Positions 28,172 to 36,594 of a stretch of DNA of 64,000 bases are shown here, in pieces; the first letter of the stretch is position 1; every line of letters starts with the position of its first letter. The position numbers and the translations under genes are program-made. Under the pieces are notes generated by a model. It did no database searches and was not told the origin of the DNA. It saw only the letters and a list, made by a program, of their open reading frames with translations. The stretch comes from Luteimonas endophytica. Its GTDB lineage: Bacteria; Pseudomonadota; Gammaproteobacteria; Xanthomonadales; Xanthomonadaceae. Where the stretch lies: contig NZ_JARXRM010000026.1 of NCBI RefSeq assembly GCF_029887875.1, forward strand, positions 1-64,000. Direction: 5' to 3'.

Positions 28172-29929
28172 ATGCGGCCGCTCGACCATGTCGGCGTGGC
28201 CGTGGAGATCGTGCCGCGCCTGGGCGCCGGGCACCCGGATCTGGTCGCGATGGTCGGCCAGGCGGTCGGTGGTGGCGCCGCGCTGATGGTGCTGCACATC
28301 GACATCGAGCACTTCGCCTCGATCAACCAGAACATGGGGGTCGAGGTCGGCGACCAGGCGCTGCGGCTGCTGGCCGAGCGCCTGGCCGCACGCATCGGCG
28401 AACGCGGCCGGCTATGGCGCCACGGCAGCGACGAGTTCGTGGCCGCGGTGCCCTACCCGGCCGGTTCGGCGCCGCCGCGCGAACTGGCCGAGGAGCTGCT
28501 GCGCGAGGTGGAGCTGCCGCTCTCGGTGCTTCCGTACACGTTGTTCCTCAACGCCAGGATCGGCATGAGCCTGTGCCCGCTGCAGGCGGCGGAAGCGTCG
28601 CTGCTGCTGCAGCAGGCCGAGACCGCGGTGCGGCAGGCTTCGCACCACGACAGCGATCCGGTGCAGCTCTACGCGGTGCAGGCCAGCGAGAAGCTCCAGA
28701 ACGAGACCATCATCGCCCGCCAGATCGTCGACGCGGCGCCCAATGGCGAGCTGCGGATGCGCTATCAGCCCAAGGTCAGCGCCCGCGACGGCCGCGTGGT
28801 CGGCATGGAGGCGCTGCTGCGCTGGCAGTCGCCCGATCTCGGGCTGTTGCTGCCGGAGCGGTTCATGCCCACCGCGGAGCGCCTCGGCGTCATCGTGCAG
28901 ATCGGCCACTGGGTACTCGATCGGGTGGTCGAGCAAGCGCGCGCATGGCGCGAACAGGGCTTCGACGACTTCTTCATCGGCGTCAACGTCTCGACCCTGC
29001 AGCTGCTCGACCCGGAATTCGTCAACCGTCTGTTGACCAGGATCGGCAATGCCGGCCTGCCGAACTCGACGATCGTGCTGGAGGCCAACGAAAGCGCCCT
29101 GACCTACGACGTCAACGCCGTGCACGAGGCGATCAAGGCGCTCCGCCACGAGGGCGTCGGCCTCAGCCTGGACAACTTCGGCACCGGAGACTCCAGCCTC
29201 AGCGCGCTGGTGCGCTACCCGGCCGACCGCCTGAAGATCGACCGCAGCTTCATCAACAGCGCTCCGGCGGGCAGCCGCGAGACCGCGATCGTCCGCGCCA
29301 TCATCGCCATGGGCCACCAGCTCGGCATGAAGGTGATCGCGAACGGCGTGGAGACCGAGGCGCAGCTGGGTTTCCTGCGCCGCAGCGACTGCGACGAGTT
29401 CCAGGGCTATCTGTTCGGCGAACCGATGAACGCCGATGCCGCCGGCCAGGTGCTGCGGCGGCGCTACCTGCGTCCGGAGCTGTTCGCCGCGGCCACCCCC
29501 GACCGCACCCTGCTGCTGGTCGACGACGAGGAGAACGTGCTGCGCTCGCTGGTGCGGCTGTTCCGGCGCGACGGCTACCGCATCCTCGCCGCCGGCAACG
29601 TCCGCGACGCGTTCGGCCTGCTCGCCACCAACGACGTGCAGGTGATCCTGTCCGACCAGCGCATGTCGGAGATGGACGGCACCGAATTCCTCGGCCGGGT
29701 GAAGATGCTCTACCCCGACACCATCCGCCTGGTGCTGTCCGGCTACACCGACCTGGCCACGGTCACCGATGCGATCAACCGGGGCGCGATCTACCGGTTC
29801 CTGACCAAGCCGTGGGACGACCGGGAACTGCGCGAGCACATCCGCCAGGCCTTCGCCACCTACGGCAGCCAGCGCGCCCGCGACGGCGCGCTCAGTCCTG
29901 CGGCTGGCGGACCGGCAGCACCACCCTGA
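28172..29929 (+). CDS. GGDEF-EAL-receiver protein (RavR-like) with altered catalytic residues
   Basis: The 585-residue response regulator carries an N-terminal GGDEF-like domain (about 30-165) whose motif reads HGSDEF. An EAL domain follows (about 180-430), then a C-terminal receiver (about 447-565, phospho-Asp about 494 in ILSDQRMSEMDG, Lys in FLTKPWDD). The EAL domain keeps GMEALLRW, NVS, the KIDRS lysine and FQGYLF. However, it has LDNFGTG for DDFGTG, ANGVET for AEGVET and EANES for ELTES. Two expected metal or catalytic residues are therefore Asn, and activity is doubtful. It begins one base after the RavS-like kinase and overlaps the convergent kinase gene by 38 bases. Confidence 0.85.
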   Translation: MRPLDHVGVAVEIVPRLGAGHPDLVAMVGQAVGGGAALMVLHIDIEHFASINQNMGVEVGDQALRLLAERLAARIGERGRLWRHGSDEFVAAVPYPAGSAPPRELAEELLREVELPLSVLPYTLFLNARIGMSLCPLQAAEASLLLQQAETAVRQASHHDSDPVQLYAVQASEKLQNETIIARQIVDAAPNGELRMRYQPKVSARDGRVVGMEALLRWQSPDLGLLLPERFMPTAERLGVIVQIGHWVLDRVVEQARAWREQGFDDFFIGVNVSTLQLLDPEFVNRLLTRIGNAGLPNSTIVLEANESALTYDVNAVHEAIKALRHEGVGLSLDNFGTGDSSLSALVRYPADRLKIDRSFINSAPAGSRETAIVRAIIAMGHQLGMKVIANGVETEAQLGFLRRSDCDEFQGYLFGEPMNADAAGQVLRRRYLRPELFAAATPDRTLLLVDDEENVLRSLVRLFRRDGYRILAAGNVRDAFGLLATNDVQVILSDQRMSEMDGTEFLGRVKMLYPDTIRLVLSGYTDLATVTDAINRGAIYRFLTKPWDDRELREHIRQAFATYGSQRARDGALSPAAGGPAAPP

Positions 29930-31094
29930 ATCGGGAGCCCTCGCCCGGGGCGCTCGCCACCTCGATGCGGCCGTGGTGCTTGGCGGCGATGCCATAGGAG
30001 ATCGAAAGGCCCAGCCCGGTGCCGGTGCCCACCGGCTTGGTGGTGAAGAACGGGTCGAAGATGCGCTGCAGCATCTCCTCGGGGATCCCGGCGCCGGTGT
30101 CCGCGATCTCGACCCAGACCTCGTCGCCCTGCTGCCCGGTGCTCACCGTGATCACGCCGCGTTCGGGGATCGCCTGGCCGGCGTTGAGCAGCAGGTTCAT
30201 GAACACCTGGTTGAGCTCGGACTGGAGGCATTCGACCAGCGGCAGCTCGCCGTAGTGCTTGTCCAGGGTCGCCTTGTAGCGCAGCTCGTTCCAGACGATG
30301 TTGATGGTCGAATCGAGCCCGGCGTGCAGGTCCGCGAGCTTCCAGGAACTGTCGCGGTCGGAGCGCGAGAAGTCCTTCAGGTCGCGGACGATGCGGGTGA
30401 CCCGCTCGATGCCCTCGCGCGACTCGGTCATCAGCTGCGGCAGGTCGCGGCTGATGAAGTCGATGTCCAGGCGCTCGCGGGTCTGGTCGATCTCCGCCAG
30501 CTGCGCGTGCGGGTCCGGCGAGCGCAGCGCGCGCTCGTAGGCGTCGATCAGCGCGAACAGGCTGCTGAGATACTCCTGCAGGCTGCCCAGGTTGGAGTGC
30601 ACGTAGCCGATCGGGTTGTTGATCTCGTGAGCCACGCCGGCGGCGAGCTGACCGATCGAGGCCATCTTCTCGGCCTGCAGCAGCTTTTCCTGGGCGGCGG
30701 TCAGGCGCACGTTGAGCTCGGCATGGCGGCGCAGCAGGTCCTGATCGTCGCGGACCAGCCCCGGATCCTGCAGCAGCAGCAGGTAGTGGCTGCCGCCCTC
30801 GCTGCACAGCGACAGCCGCGCGGCCAGCATGCGGCCCTCGCCGAAGGGCACGTAGTCGTTCCAGGTCCCGTCCCGATCGGCCTTGCGCAGCGCTTCGGAC
30901 GGCAGCATGTCCTGCAGCGCGAGCCCGAGATCCGCGGTCCAGAGCGGATGCGCGCGGCACAGGGTCTCGGCGGCCGGGTTGGTGTACAGGCGGCTGCCAT
31001 CGGACCGGCACAGCAGCACGCCTTCGCGCAGCCGGTCCAGGGCGGACGCCAGCATCGGCAGGGGGAGCGCTTCGGCGCTGGTCGGTTCGGTCAC
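29892..31094 (-). CDS. PAS sensor histidine kinase (RavA-like)
   Basis: The 400-residue kinase lacks membrane helices. An N-terminal PAS-like region (about 12-115) leads to a HisKA domain with His156 in [19 protein letters not shown]. The HATPase has the N-box [15 protein letters not shown]1 DTGAGI, F-box [10 protein letters not shown] and G2 GTGLGLSIS. It lies 54 bases after flgN on the same strand, so it is probably co-transcribed with flgM-flgN. It faces the GGDEF-EAL-receiver gene tail to tail, with 38 bp of antisense overlap. By position it corresponds to RavA, a kinase proposed to act on RavR in Xanthomonas. Confidence 0.87.
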   Translation of the reverse strand: MTEPTSAEALPLPMLASALDRLREGVLLCRSDGSRLYTNPAAETLCRAHPLWTADLGLALQDMLPSEALRKADRDGTWNDYVPFGEGRMLAARLSLCSEGGSHYLLLLQDPGLVRDDQDLLRRHAELNVRLTAAQEKLLQAEKMASIGQLAAGVAHEINNPIGYVHSNLGSLQEYLSSLFALIDAYERALRSPDPHAQLAEIDQTRERLDIDFISRDLPQLMTESREGIERVTRIVRDLKDFSRSDRDSSWKLADLHAGLDSTINIVWNELRYKATLDKHYGELPLVECLQSELNQVFMNLLLNAGQAIPERGVITVSTGQQGDEVWVEIADTGAGIPEEMLQRIFDPFFTTKPVGTGTGLGLSISYGIAAKHHGRIEVASAPGEGSRFRVVLPVRQPQD

Positions 31095-31148
31095 GGGGCC
31101 GGTTCGGATCTGGGTCCGGCCATTCTACGGGGCCCTGCCGGGCGCTGC

Positions 31149-31484
31149 TCAGGCCACCGCGAGCTGGCGCGTGGTGCGGACCACGTCGGCACGCCCGCGG
31201 GCGTCGTATTCGGAGCCGCTTTCGCTGCGGCCGAGATGGCGCAGGGCCCAGTTGACCTCGCGGCGCCGCCGCGCCAGCAGCGCCCCGTTGGCGCGATTCG
31301 CCTCCGCCAGTTCTGCCAGGCGCGTGGCGATCCCCTCGGCCGGATGGCTCTCGAGCGCGCGCAGCGCCGCGAGCTTGGCCTGGGTGGAGGCCATCAGCGC
31401 CTCGACATCGTGCTCGAGCAAGGCGCGCCGCTCCTCGGCCAGGGCCGCGGCCAGGCGTTCCAGGCTGGCGTCGGCGCCGGACAT
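31149..31484 (-). CDS. flgN: Flagellar export chaperone FlgN
   Basis: The 111-residue helical chaperone should hold the hook-filament junction proteins FlgK and FlgL before export. The N-terminal helix ASLERLAAALAEERRALLEHDVEALMASTQAKLAALRALE is typical of the family, as is the RRRREVNWALRHLG segment (about 72-85). The ATG shares one base with the stop of flgM (TGATG), the universal flgM-flgN pairing. It belongs to the FliA regulon through the flgM promoter. Confidence 0.88.
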   Translation of the reverse strand: MSGADASLERLAAALAEERRALLEHDVEALMASTQAKLAALRALESHPAEGIATRLAELAEANRANGALLARRRREVNWALRHLGRSESGSEYDARGRADVVRTTRQLAVA

Positions 31485-31795
31485 CAGCCGTCCAGCTGCC
31501 GGTCGAGGTCGAGCATTCGCGAGGCGATCGCCTCCGGATCGATCCTGTAGCTGCCGTTCTGCAATGCTTCGCGCACCGCGTCGACGCGGCCCTGGTCGAC
31601 CGCCGGACCGGTGGCGAGATCGCGTTGCAGGGCCTGCAGCCCGGCGGCTTCGCCGGTCAGCCGCAGGCTGTCGGCGGGAGGCGAGGCCTCCACCGGACGG
31701 GCGCGCTCGGCGCCGGCTCGCGCCACCTGCCCGCTGCTGGGGCCGGTGCTGCGGACCGCTGTCGGCGGCGGACCGCCCTCGATCTTCTGGCTCAT
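31484..31795 (-). CDS. flgM: Anti-sigma-28 factor FlgM
   Basis: The 103-residue protein is disordered at the N-terminus. Its C-terminal half carries the sigma-28 binding helices, RVDAVREALQNGSYRIDPEAIASRMLDLDRQL (about 69-100), the FlgM signature. It holds FliA inactive until hook completion allows its export. The sigma-28 promoter directly upstream means FliA drives its own inhibitor. It is followed by flgN in the same transcript. Confidence 0.92.
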   Translation of the reverse strand: MSQKIEGGPPPTAVRSTGPSSGQVARAGAERARPVEASPPADSLRLTGEAAGLQALQRDLATGPAVDQGRVDAVREALQNGSYRIDPEAIASRMLDLDRQLDG

Positions 31796-31825
31796 GGTGG
31801 CGTCCTGAATGCGGGTTCGTGATGG

Positions 31826-31852
31826 ATATCGGCGCCCGGCGCGGAGACTTTA
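31826..31852 (-). promoter_or_regulatory. Sigma-28 promoter of flgM-flgN
   Basis: On the minus strand TAAAG is followed after exactly 14 bases by GCCGATAT. It lies about 30 bases before the flgM start and after the flgA stop, so flgM can be transcribed separately from flgA. Confidence 0.85.
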
Positions 31853-31872
31853 GGGCGAATTCGCCCTCGCCG

Positions 31873-32550
31873 TCACCGTGCCACCACCACCGCCCCGTCG
31901 GCCCCCACCGTGCCCTGCACCACCCGCCGCGAGGAGAGGTTCTCCACGCTGACCCGTTCGTTCTCGCCGGCATCGGCCAGCGCCCGCCCGGTCATCCGCA
32001 CCTCCAGCCCGCCCGCGCCCGAGACCAGCGCCACGATGTCGCCGCGCCGGACCAGCCGCGGCGCGATCAGATCGCGCGCCGTCAGTACGCTGCCGGCCGA
32101 CAGGGCCCGGCGCGCCACCCGCCCGAGCGCCGCCGCCGGATCGGACAGCGCTGCGCCGACGATACGGGCGGCATCGCGGGTCTCCGGCGCCAGCACCTCG
32201 GGACCGATCACCTCGCCGGCGGCGACGCCGCGGCTGAGCACCAGCACGGTCTGGCTGCGGTGGATCCGGACCGGGACGTACAGGCGCCAGCCGTCGGGGC
32301 AGGACACCTCCACCGTGGTGCCGGCGCCCGGCCGCGCCTCGAGCGGGCCGGCGCAGCGCGGCATGCGCAGCGCCGGGTCCAGGGTGGCCTCGGCCTCGGC
32401 ATCGCTGCCGAGCGCGGCCAGCGCCGCCTCTCGGATCGACTCCACCGGTTGGAAGCCGCCCGCCCACAGCGATGTCGGCAGCAGCGCCAGCAACATGAGC
32501 AGCAGGTGCAGGCGCTGGCGGATCGGGGTGCGGGACGGGCAAGAGCGCAT
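31873..32550 (-). CDS. flgA: Flagellar P-ring chaperone FlgA
   Basis: The 225-residue periplasmic protein assists FlgI assembly into the P ring. A Sec signal peptide (HLLLMLLALLPTSLWA, cleavage near residue 30) is followed by the N-terminal domain and a SAF domain. The latter shows GEVIGPEVLAPETRDAARI, SAGSVLTARDLIAPRLVRRGDIVALV and the C-terminal GRALADAGENERVSVENLSS. The ATG at 32550 has AGGAAG upstream; a GTG 13 codons earlier is less likely because it would lengthen the signal peptide N-region. A sigma-54 promoter precedes it. Confidence 0.92.
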   Translation of the reverse strand: MRSCPSRTPIRQRLHLLLMLLALLPTSLWAGGFQPVESIREAALAALGSDAEAEATLDPALRMPRCAGPLEARPGAGTTVEVSCPDGWRLYVPVRIHRSQTVLVLSRGVAAGEVIGPEVLAPETRDAARIVGAALSDPAAALGRVARRALSAGSVLTARDLIAPRLVRRGDIVALVSGAGGLEVRMTGRALADAGENERVSVENLSSRRVVQGTVGADGAVVVAR

Positions 32551-32584
32551 CGGCGCTTCCTGGCGGCGGGGACGCAAGGACCCG

Positions 32585-32600
32585 TGCAAGCGCCGTGCCG
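32585..32600 (-). promoter_or_regulatory. Sigma-54 promoter of flgA
   Basis: On the minus strand CGGCACGGCGCTTGCA matches TGGCACG-N4-TTGCA except for the first base. The GG and GC dinucleotides are correctly spaced. It lies 35 bases before the flgA ATG and 10 bases from a divergent sigma-28 promoter for cheV. Confidence 0.8.
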
Positions 32601-32610
32601 TGGCGGCCGC

Positions 32611-32637
32611 TCAAGTCCGGCCCACCGACGCCGATAC
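32611..32637 (+). promoter_or_regulatory. Sigma-28 promoter of cheV
   Basis: TCAAG is followed after exactly 14 bases by GCCGATAC. The -10 element ends only seven bases before the cheV ATG at 32645. Transcription from it would start at or next to the start codon and give a leaderless or nearly leaderless mRNA. Confidence 0.7.
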
Positions 32638-32644
32638 CGCGTCC

Positions 32645-33613
32645 ATGCACCAGGACCTGCTCAACCGCATCGACCAGCGGACCCGCCTGGCCGGCCACAA
32701 CCGGCTGGCGCTGCTGCTGTTCCGCCTCGGCGGCCGCCAGCTTTTTGGCGTCAACGTGTTCAAGGTGCAGGAGGTGCTGCGCCGCCCGGCGCTGTTCCAG
32801 CTGCCCGGGCTGCCGGCGCAGTTCGCCGGAGTGGCCGACGTGCGCGGCCGCTCGGTGCCGGTGCTCGACCTGGGCCTGTCGATCGGCCACCCCGAGCGCG
32901 GCCGCGACCTCGAGTCCGCGACCGGCTACCTGGTGGTCACCGAATTCAACCGCTCGGTGCAGGGCTTCCTGGTCAGCGACGTCGAACGCATCGTCAACAT
33001 CGCGGTGGAGGACATCCATCCGCCGCCGGAACTCGGAGTGGAGGGCAGCTACCTCACCGCCGTGACCCGCTTCCAGGACGCGCTGATCCAGGTCCTGGAC
33101 GTGGAGAGCATCCTGGCGGAGATCGCGCAGACGCGGATGGACGCGAGCCTGGCGCCGGAGATGGCCCTGCCCGCCGACGCCCCGCCGATGCAGGTGCTGG
33201 TGGTCGACGATTCGCGGGTGGCGCGCCAGCAGATCCGCAGCGTGCTCGACCAGCTCGGGGTCGGCGCCACCCTGCTTTCGGACGGCCGCCAGGCGCTCGA
33301 CCACCTGCTCCAGATCCATGCCGGCGGCGAGGATCCCTGCGATCGCTACGCCATGGTGATCTCGGACATCGAGATGCCGGCGATGGACGGCTACACCCTG
33401 ACGACGGAAATCCGTCGCCAGCCGGCGCTGGCCGGGATGTACGTGCTGCTGCACACTTCGCTCTCCGGCGTGTTCAACAATTCCATGGTCGAGCAGGTCG
33501 GCGCCAACGCCTTCGTGCCCAAGTACAGTCCCCACGACCTCGCAGAGCGCGTGCTGGCGCGGTTGCGCGAGGTCGCCGCGCGCATCCGCAGCCGCCAGGC
33601 CGCCGCGGCCTGA
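32645..33613 (+). CDS. cheV: Chemotaxis protein CheV
   Basis: The 322-residue protein fuses a CheW-type coupling domain (about 10-160; LLLFRLGGRQLFGVNVFKVQEVL, ADVRGRSVPVLDLG) to a receiver domain (about 180-310). The receiver has acidic pair VVDDSR, phospho-acceptor Asp about 240 in VISDIEMPAMDGY and Lys in AFVPKYSP. It links chemoreceptors to CheA and can act as a phosphate sink. The start at MHQDLLNRIDQRTRLAGHN matches CheV relatives. It is the only chemotaxis gene inside the flagellar block here and stands just before flgB. Confidence 0.93.
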   Translation: MHQDLLNRIDQRTRLAGHNRLALLLFRLGGRQLFGVNVFKVQEVLRRPALFQLPGLPAQFAGVADVRGRSVPVLDLGLSIGHPERGRDLESATGYLVVTEFNRSVQGFLVSDVERIVNIAVEDIHPPPELGVEGSYLTAVTRFQDALIQVLDVESILAEIAQTRMDASLAPEMALPADAPPMQVLVVDDSRVARQQIRSVLDQLGVGATLLSDGRQALDHLLQIHAGGEDPCDRYAMVISDIEMPAMDGYTLTTEIRRQPALAGMYVLLHTSLSGVFNNSMVEQVGANAFVPKYSPHDLAERVLARLREVAARIRSRQAAAA

Positions 33614-33689
33614 CCCGCCACCGGCGCCGGCACCGCGCCGGTAGCCCCGACGTCCCCGCCGAAGCGCCCCGCGGTCCCAGCCGCCTTCC

Positions 33690-33705
33690 TGGCACGGCGC
33701 TTGCA
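33690..33705 (+). promoter_or_regulatory. Sigma-54 promoter of flgBCDEF
   Basis: TGGCACGGCGCTTGCA is a full match to the -24/-12 consensus. It lies 32 bases before the flgB ATG, which follows a CCGGAGG ribosome site. Confidence 0.92.
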
Positions 33706-33737
33706 GCTTCCCCGGCACAGGTCCGCCGGAGGCTGCC

Positions 33738-34133
33738 ATGAACAATCCGATCTCTTCCTATATGGGCTTCCAGGCCGATGCCCTGCCGCTGCGCGAGCAG
33801 CGCATGAAGCTGATCGCCAGCAACCTGGCCAACGTCGACACCCCCGGCTACCGGGCCCAGGACCTCGACTTCAACGCCGCGCTGGCCGCCGCCGGCAGCG
33901 CCAGGCAGGCCGCGGGCGCGACTCGCGAAGGACACCTGGCCGGCAATGCGCTGGAGGGCCTGCTGCCGTTCCAGTTCGCACGCGAGGCCACCCAGCCCAG
34001 CCTCGACGGCAACACCGTCGACCCCGACGCCGAGCGCGCGGCCTACGGCCGCGCCGCGCTGGAATATCGCGCCTCGCTCAGCTTCCTCGAATCCAAGGTG
34101 CGCACCATGCTCACCGCCATCACCGGGCAATAA
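33738..34133 (+). CDS. flgB: Flagellar proximal rod protein FlgB
   Basis: The 131-residue protein is exported through the flagellar type III system without a cleaved signal. The family rod motif LIASNLANVDTPGYRAQDLDF (about 27-47) and the C-terminal helix ALEYRASLSFLESKVRTMLTAI are present. It begins the early rod/hook operon behind a sigma-54 promoter and is three bases from flgC. Confidence 0.95.
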   Translation: MNNPISSYMGFQADALPLREQRMKLIASNLANVDTPGYRAQDLDFNAALAAAGSARQAAGATREGHLAGNALEGLLPFQFAREATQPSLDGNTVDPDAERAAYGRAALEYRASLSFLESKVRTMLTAITGQ

Positions 34134-34136
34134 GCC

Positions 34137-34544
34137 ATGAGCAACCTGCCGATCTTCGACGTCGCCGGTTCCGCGCTGCAGGCGCAGTCGGTGCGGCTCA
34201 GCACGCTGGCCAGCAACCTCGCCAACGCCGATTCGGTGTCCGGCTCCGCCGACACCGTGTACCGCCCCATCGAGCCGGTGTTCCAGGCGGTGCGCAGCGC
34301 GACCGATGCCAGCATCACCGGCGTGCAGGTGAAGGAGATCGCCGAGAGCGACGCCGCGCCGATCCAGCGCTACGAGCCCGGCCACCCGCTGGCCGACGAG
34401 CAGGGCTACGTCTACTCGCCCGACGTCGACCCGGTGGCGCAGATGGTCAACCTGATTTCCGCCTCGCGCAGCTACCAGGCCGGCGTCGAGGTCCTCAACA
34501 CCGCCAAGGAACTCGCCCTGGCGACCCTGAGCATGGGCCGCTGA
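34137..34544 (+). CDS. flgC: Flagellar proximal rod protein FlgC
   Basis: The 135-residue rod subunit starts with the class motif FDVAGSALQAQSVRLSTLASNLANADS (about 5-31). It ends with the conserved D0 helix MVNLISASRSYQAGVEVLNTAKELALATLSM. It stacks on FlgB in the proximal rod. Length and both terminal heptad regions are normal for the family. Confidence 0.95.
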   Translation: MSNLPIFDVAGSALQAQSVRLSTLASNLANADSVSGSADTVYRPIEPVFQAVRSATDASITGVQVKEIAESDAAPIQRYEPGHPLADEQGYVYSPDVDPVAQMVNLISASRSYQAGVEVLNTAKELALATLSMGR

Positions 34545-34566
34545 GCCCGCACCCGGAGAACCGCCC

Positions 34567-35235
34567 GTGAGCAGCATCCCCAGCGACGTCTACGCCAGCC
34601 TCGGGCTGGCCGGCCCCGGCGCCAAGACCGACAAGAAGGACGAATCCATGGGCCAGGCCGACTTCCTGCGCCTGATGACCGAACAGCTCAAGCACCAGGA
34701 TCCGCTCAAGCCGATGGAGAACAGCGCCTTCCTCGGCCAGCTGGCGCAGTTCTCCACGGTCCAGGGCATCCAGGACCTCAACACCGCCGTCGGCGGCTTC
34801 GCCTCGGCGCAGAACGCCGACCAGATCATGCGCGGCGCCACCCTGGTCGGCCGCGACGTGCTGGTGCCCTCGGGCAGCCTGGCGCTGGGCGAGGACGGCG
34901 GCGCCAACGGCGTGGTCGCCGCGCCCGGGCCCGGCACCGTGGTGTTCGAGATCGCCGATGCCAACGGCCAGCCGGTCCGGCAGATCAGCGTGCCGGCCGC
35001 GGCCGCCGGCGAGGTGGCGTTCGCCTGGGACGGCAACGACGCCGCCGGCAACCGCCTGCCGCCCGGCAAGTACGCGCTGAGCGCGAAGCACAGCGACGCC
35101 ACCGGCAACGTCACCGACCTGGACAGCTACGTCCAGGCGCGCGTGGAAAGCGTCACCGTCGGTTCCGACGGGCTGTATCTCGACCTGCGCGGTCTCGGCA
35201 CCGCTCCCATCGACCACGTGCTCCGCATCAGCTGA
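34567..35235 (+). CDS. flgD: Flagellar hook assembly (cap) protein FlgD
   Basis: The 222-residue scaffold caps the growing hook. The N-terminal part has the FlgD signature FLRLMTEQLKHQDPLKPMENSAFLGQLAQFSTVQGI (about 28-63). The C-terminal half has the FlgD Ig-like/Tudor region with VAFAWDGNDAAGNRLPPGKYAL (about 156-177). The start is GTG at 34567 with a GGAGAA ribosome site. It lies between flgC and flgE as in other gammaproteobacteria. Confidence 0.95.
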   Translation: MSSIPSDVYASLGLAGPGAKTDKKDESMGQADFLRLMTEQLKHQDPLKPMENSAFLGQLAQFSTVQGIQDLNTAVGGFASAQNADQIMRGATLVGRDVLVPSGSLALGEDGGANGVVAAPGPGTVVFEIADANGQPVRQISVPAAAAGEVAFAWDGNDAAGNRLPPGKYALSAKHSDATGNVTDLDSYVQARVESVTVGSDGLYLDLRGLGTAPIDHVLRIS

Positions 35236-35266
35236 GCCCTTCCAAGCATCCACCCCGGAGTCCGTC

Positions 35267-36490
35267 ATGAGCTTCAATACCTCGCTGTCCGGAATCAACG
35301 CGGCCAACGCCGACCTCAACGTCACGTCCAACAACATCGCCAACGTCAACACCACCGGCTTCAAGGAGTCGCGCGCCGAGTTCGCCGACCTGTTCTCCTA
35401 CACCAGCTACGGCCTGGCCCGGAACGCGGTCGGCACCGGCGTGCGGGTGAGCAACGTGGCCCAGCAGTTCTCGCAGGGGAACATCGATCCGACCGGGCGC
35501 AGCCTGGACATGGCCATCGACGGCGAGGGGTTCTTCACCCTCAGCAAGAACGGCGCGGCCCTGTACTCGCGCGCCGGCAACTTCCAGACCGACAACCAGG
35601 GCTTCGTCACCACCCCGGACGGCGCCCGCCTGCAGGTGTTCCCGCCGCGCGCCGACGGCAACGGCTTCGACGTCGGCCGGCTCGGCGACCTGCAGCTGCT
35701 GACCACCGACAGCCCGCCGCGCCAGACCAGCGCAGTCGACGTCATGTTCACCCTGCCCGGCAACGCCGCCACGCCGACCATCGCACCGTTCGATCCGAGC
35801 GAGCCGAACAGCTACAACGAGTCCACCGGCGGCATCAACGTGTTCGACTCGCTCGGCGTGAGCCACGTACAGACCTCCTACTTCGTCAAGACCGCCAATC
35901 CGAACGAGTGGCAGGCGTACAACTTCGTCGACGGGGTCCAGGTCGGCGCGCCGACCACGCTGCAGTTCTCCAATTCGGGCGAGCTGCTGACCCCGCCGGG
36001 CGGCTCGATCGACCTCGACCCCTACACCCCCGCCACCGGCGCCGGCGTGCTCGACCTGACCCTCAACCTGGCCGGATCGAGCCAGTACGGCGAGACCTTC
36101 CAGCTGCGCGACACCCGCCAGGACGGCCACGCCGCGGGCAAGCTCAACGAAATCAGCGTCTCCGCCGACGGCGTGGTGTTCGCCCGCTACTCCAACGGCG
36201 CCGATACCCCGCTGGGCCAGGTCGCGCTGACCACGTTCACCAACCCGCAGGGCCTGCAACCGCAGGGCAACAACGCCTGGGCCGAGAGCTACGGCTCAGG
36301 CACCCCGCGCACCGGTTCTCCCGACACCTCGGATTTCGGCCAGGTGCAGTCCGGCTCGCTGGAAGCCTCCACCGTCGACCTGACCGCGCAGCTGGTGAAC
36401 ATGATCGTGGCGCAGCGCAACTTCCAGGCCAACGCCCAGATGATCACCACCCAGGACCAGGTCACGCAGACCGTCATCAACATTCGTTGA
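35267..36490 (+). CDS. flgE: Flagellar hook protein FlgE
   Basis: The 407-residue hook subunit has the N-terminal motif SLSGINAANADLNVTSNNIANVNTTGFKESRAEF (about 4-37). The central hook domains include GINVFDSLGVSHVQTSYF, and the C-terminal D0 helix is LEASTVDLTAQLVNMIVAQRNFQANAQMI. Its length is typical of short FlgE variants. A dispersed repeat begins just after its stop and separates it from flgF. Confidence 0.95.
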   Translation: MSFNTSLSGINAANADLNVTSNNIANVNTTGFKESRAEFADLFSYTSYGLARNAVGTGVRVSNVAQQFSQGNIDPTGRSLDMAIDGEGFFTLSKNGAALYSRAGNFQTDNQGFVTTPDGARLQVFPPRADGNGFDVGRLGDLQLLTTDSPPRQTSAVDVMFTLPGNAATPTIAPFDPSEPNSYNESTGGINVFDSLGVSHVQTSYFVKTANPNEWQAYNFVDGVQVGAPTTLQFSNSGELLTPPGGSIDLDPYTPATGAGVLDLTLNLAGSSQYGETFQLRDTRQDGHAAGKLNEISVSADGVVFARYSNGADTPLGQVALTTFTNPQGLQPQGNNAWAESYGSGTPRTGSPDTSDFGQVQSGSLEASTVDLTAQLVNMIVAQRNFQANAQMITTQDQVTQTVINIR

Positions 36491-36500
36491 TGACGGCTCG

Positions 36501-36594
36501 CGGCTCGTGATTCGTAGTTCGTGATTGGAGGGCGCCGCCCTCCAACGCGACCGTGCAGGTCACAGGTCCCCGAATCACCAATCACCAATCACGG
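36501..36594 (+). repeat. GTGATTSGT-type dispersed repeat, copy B, inside the flg operon
   Basis: Between flgE and flgF there is a forward array (CTCGTGATTCGTAGTTCG, then TGATTGG) and a palindrome GGAGGGC-GCC-GCCCTCC. An inverted array (CGAATCACCAATCACCAATC, then ACGG) follows at 36571-36594. The two arrays can pair over the central hairpin to form a long stem. The pattern matches the element at 16111-16321. It ends seven bases before the flgF start codon, so the RNA structure could influence flgF translation or operon continuity. Confidence 0.6.

Noticed and set aside
26902-28395. Upstream extension of the PAS-GGDEF-EAL frame to 1430 codons
   Set aside because: The extra part is the antisense of the histidine kinase at 27085. 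The PAS protein starts at the ATG at 26901.
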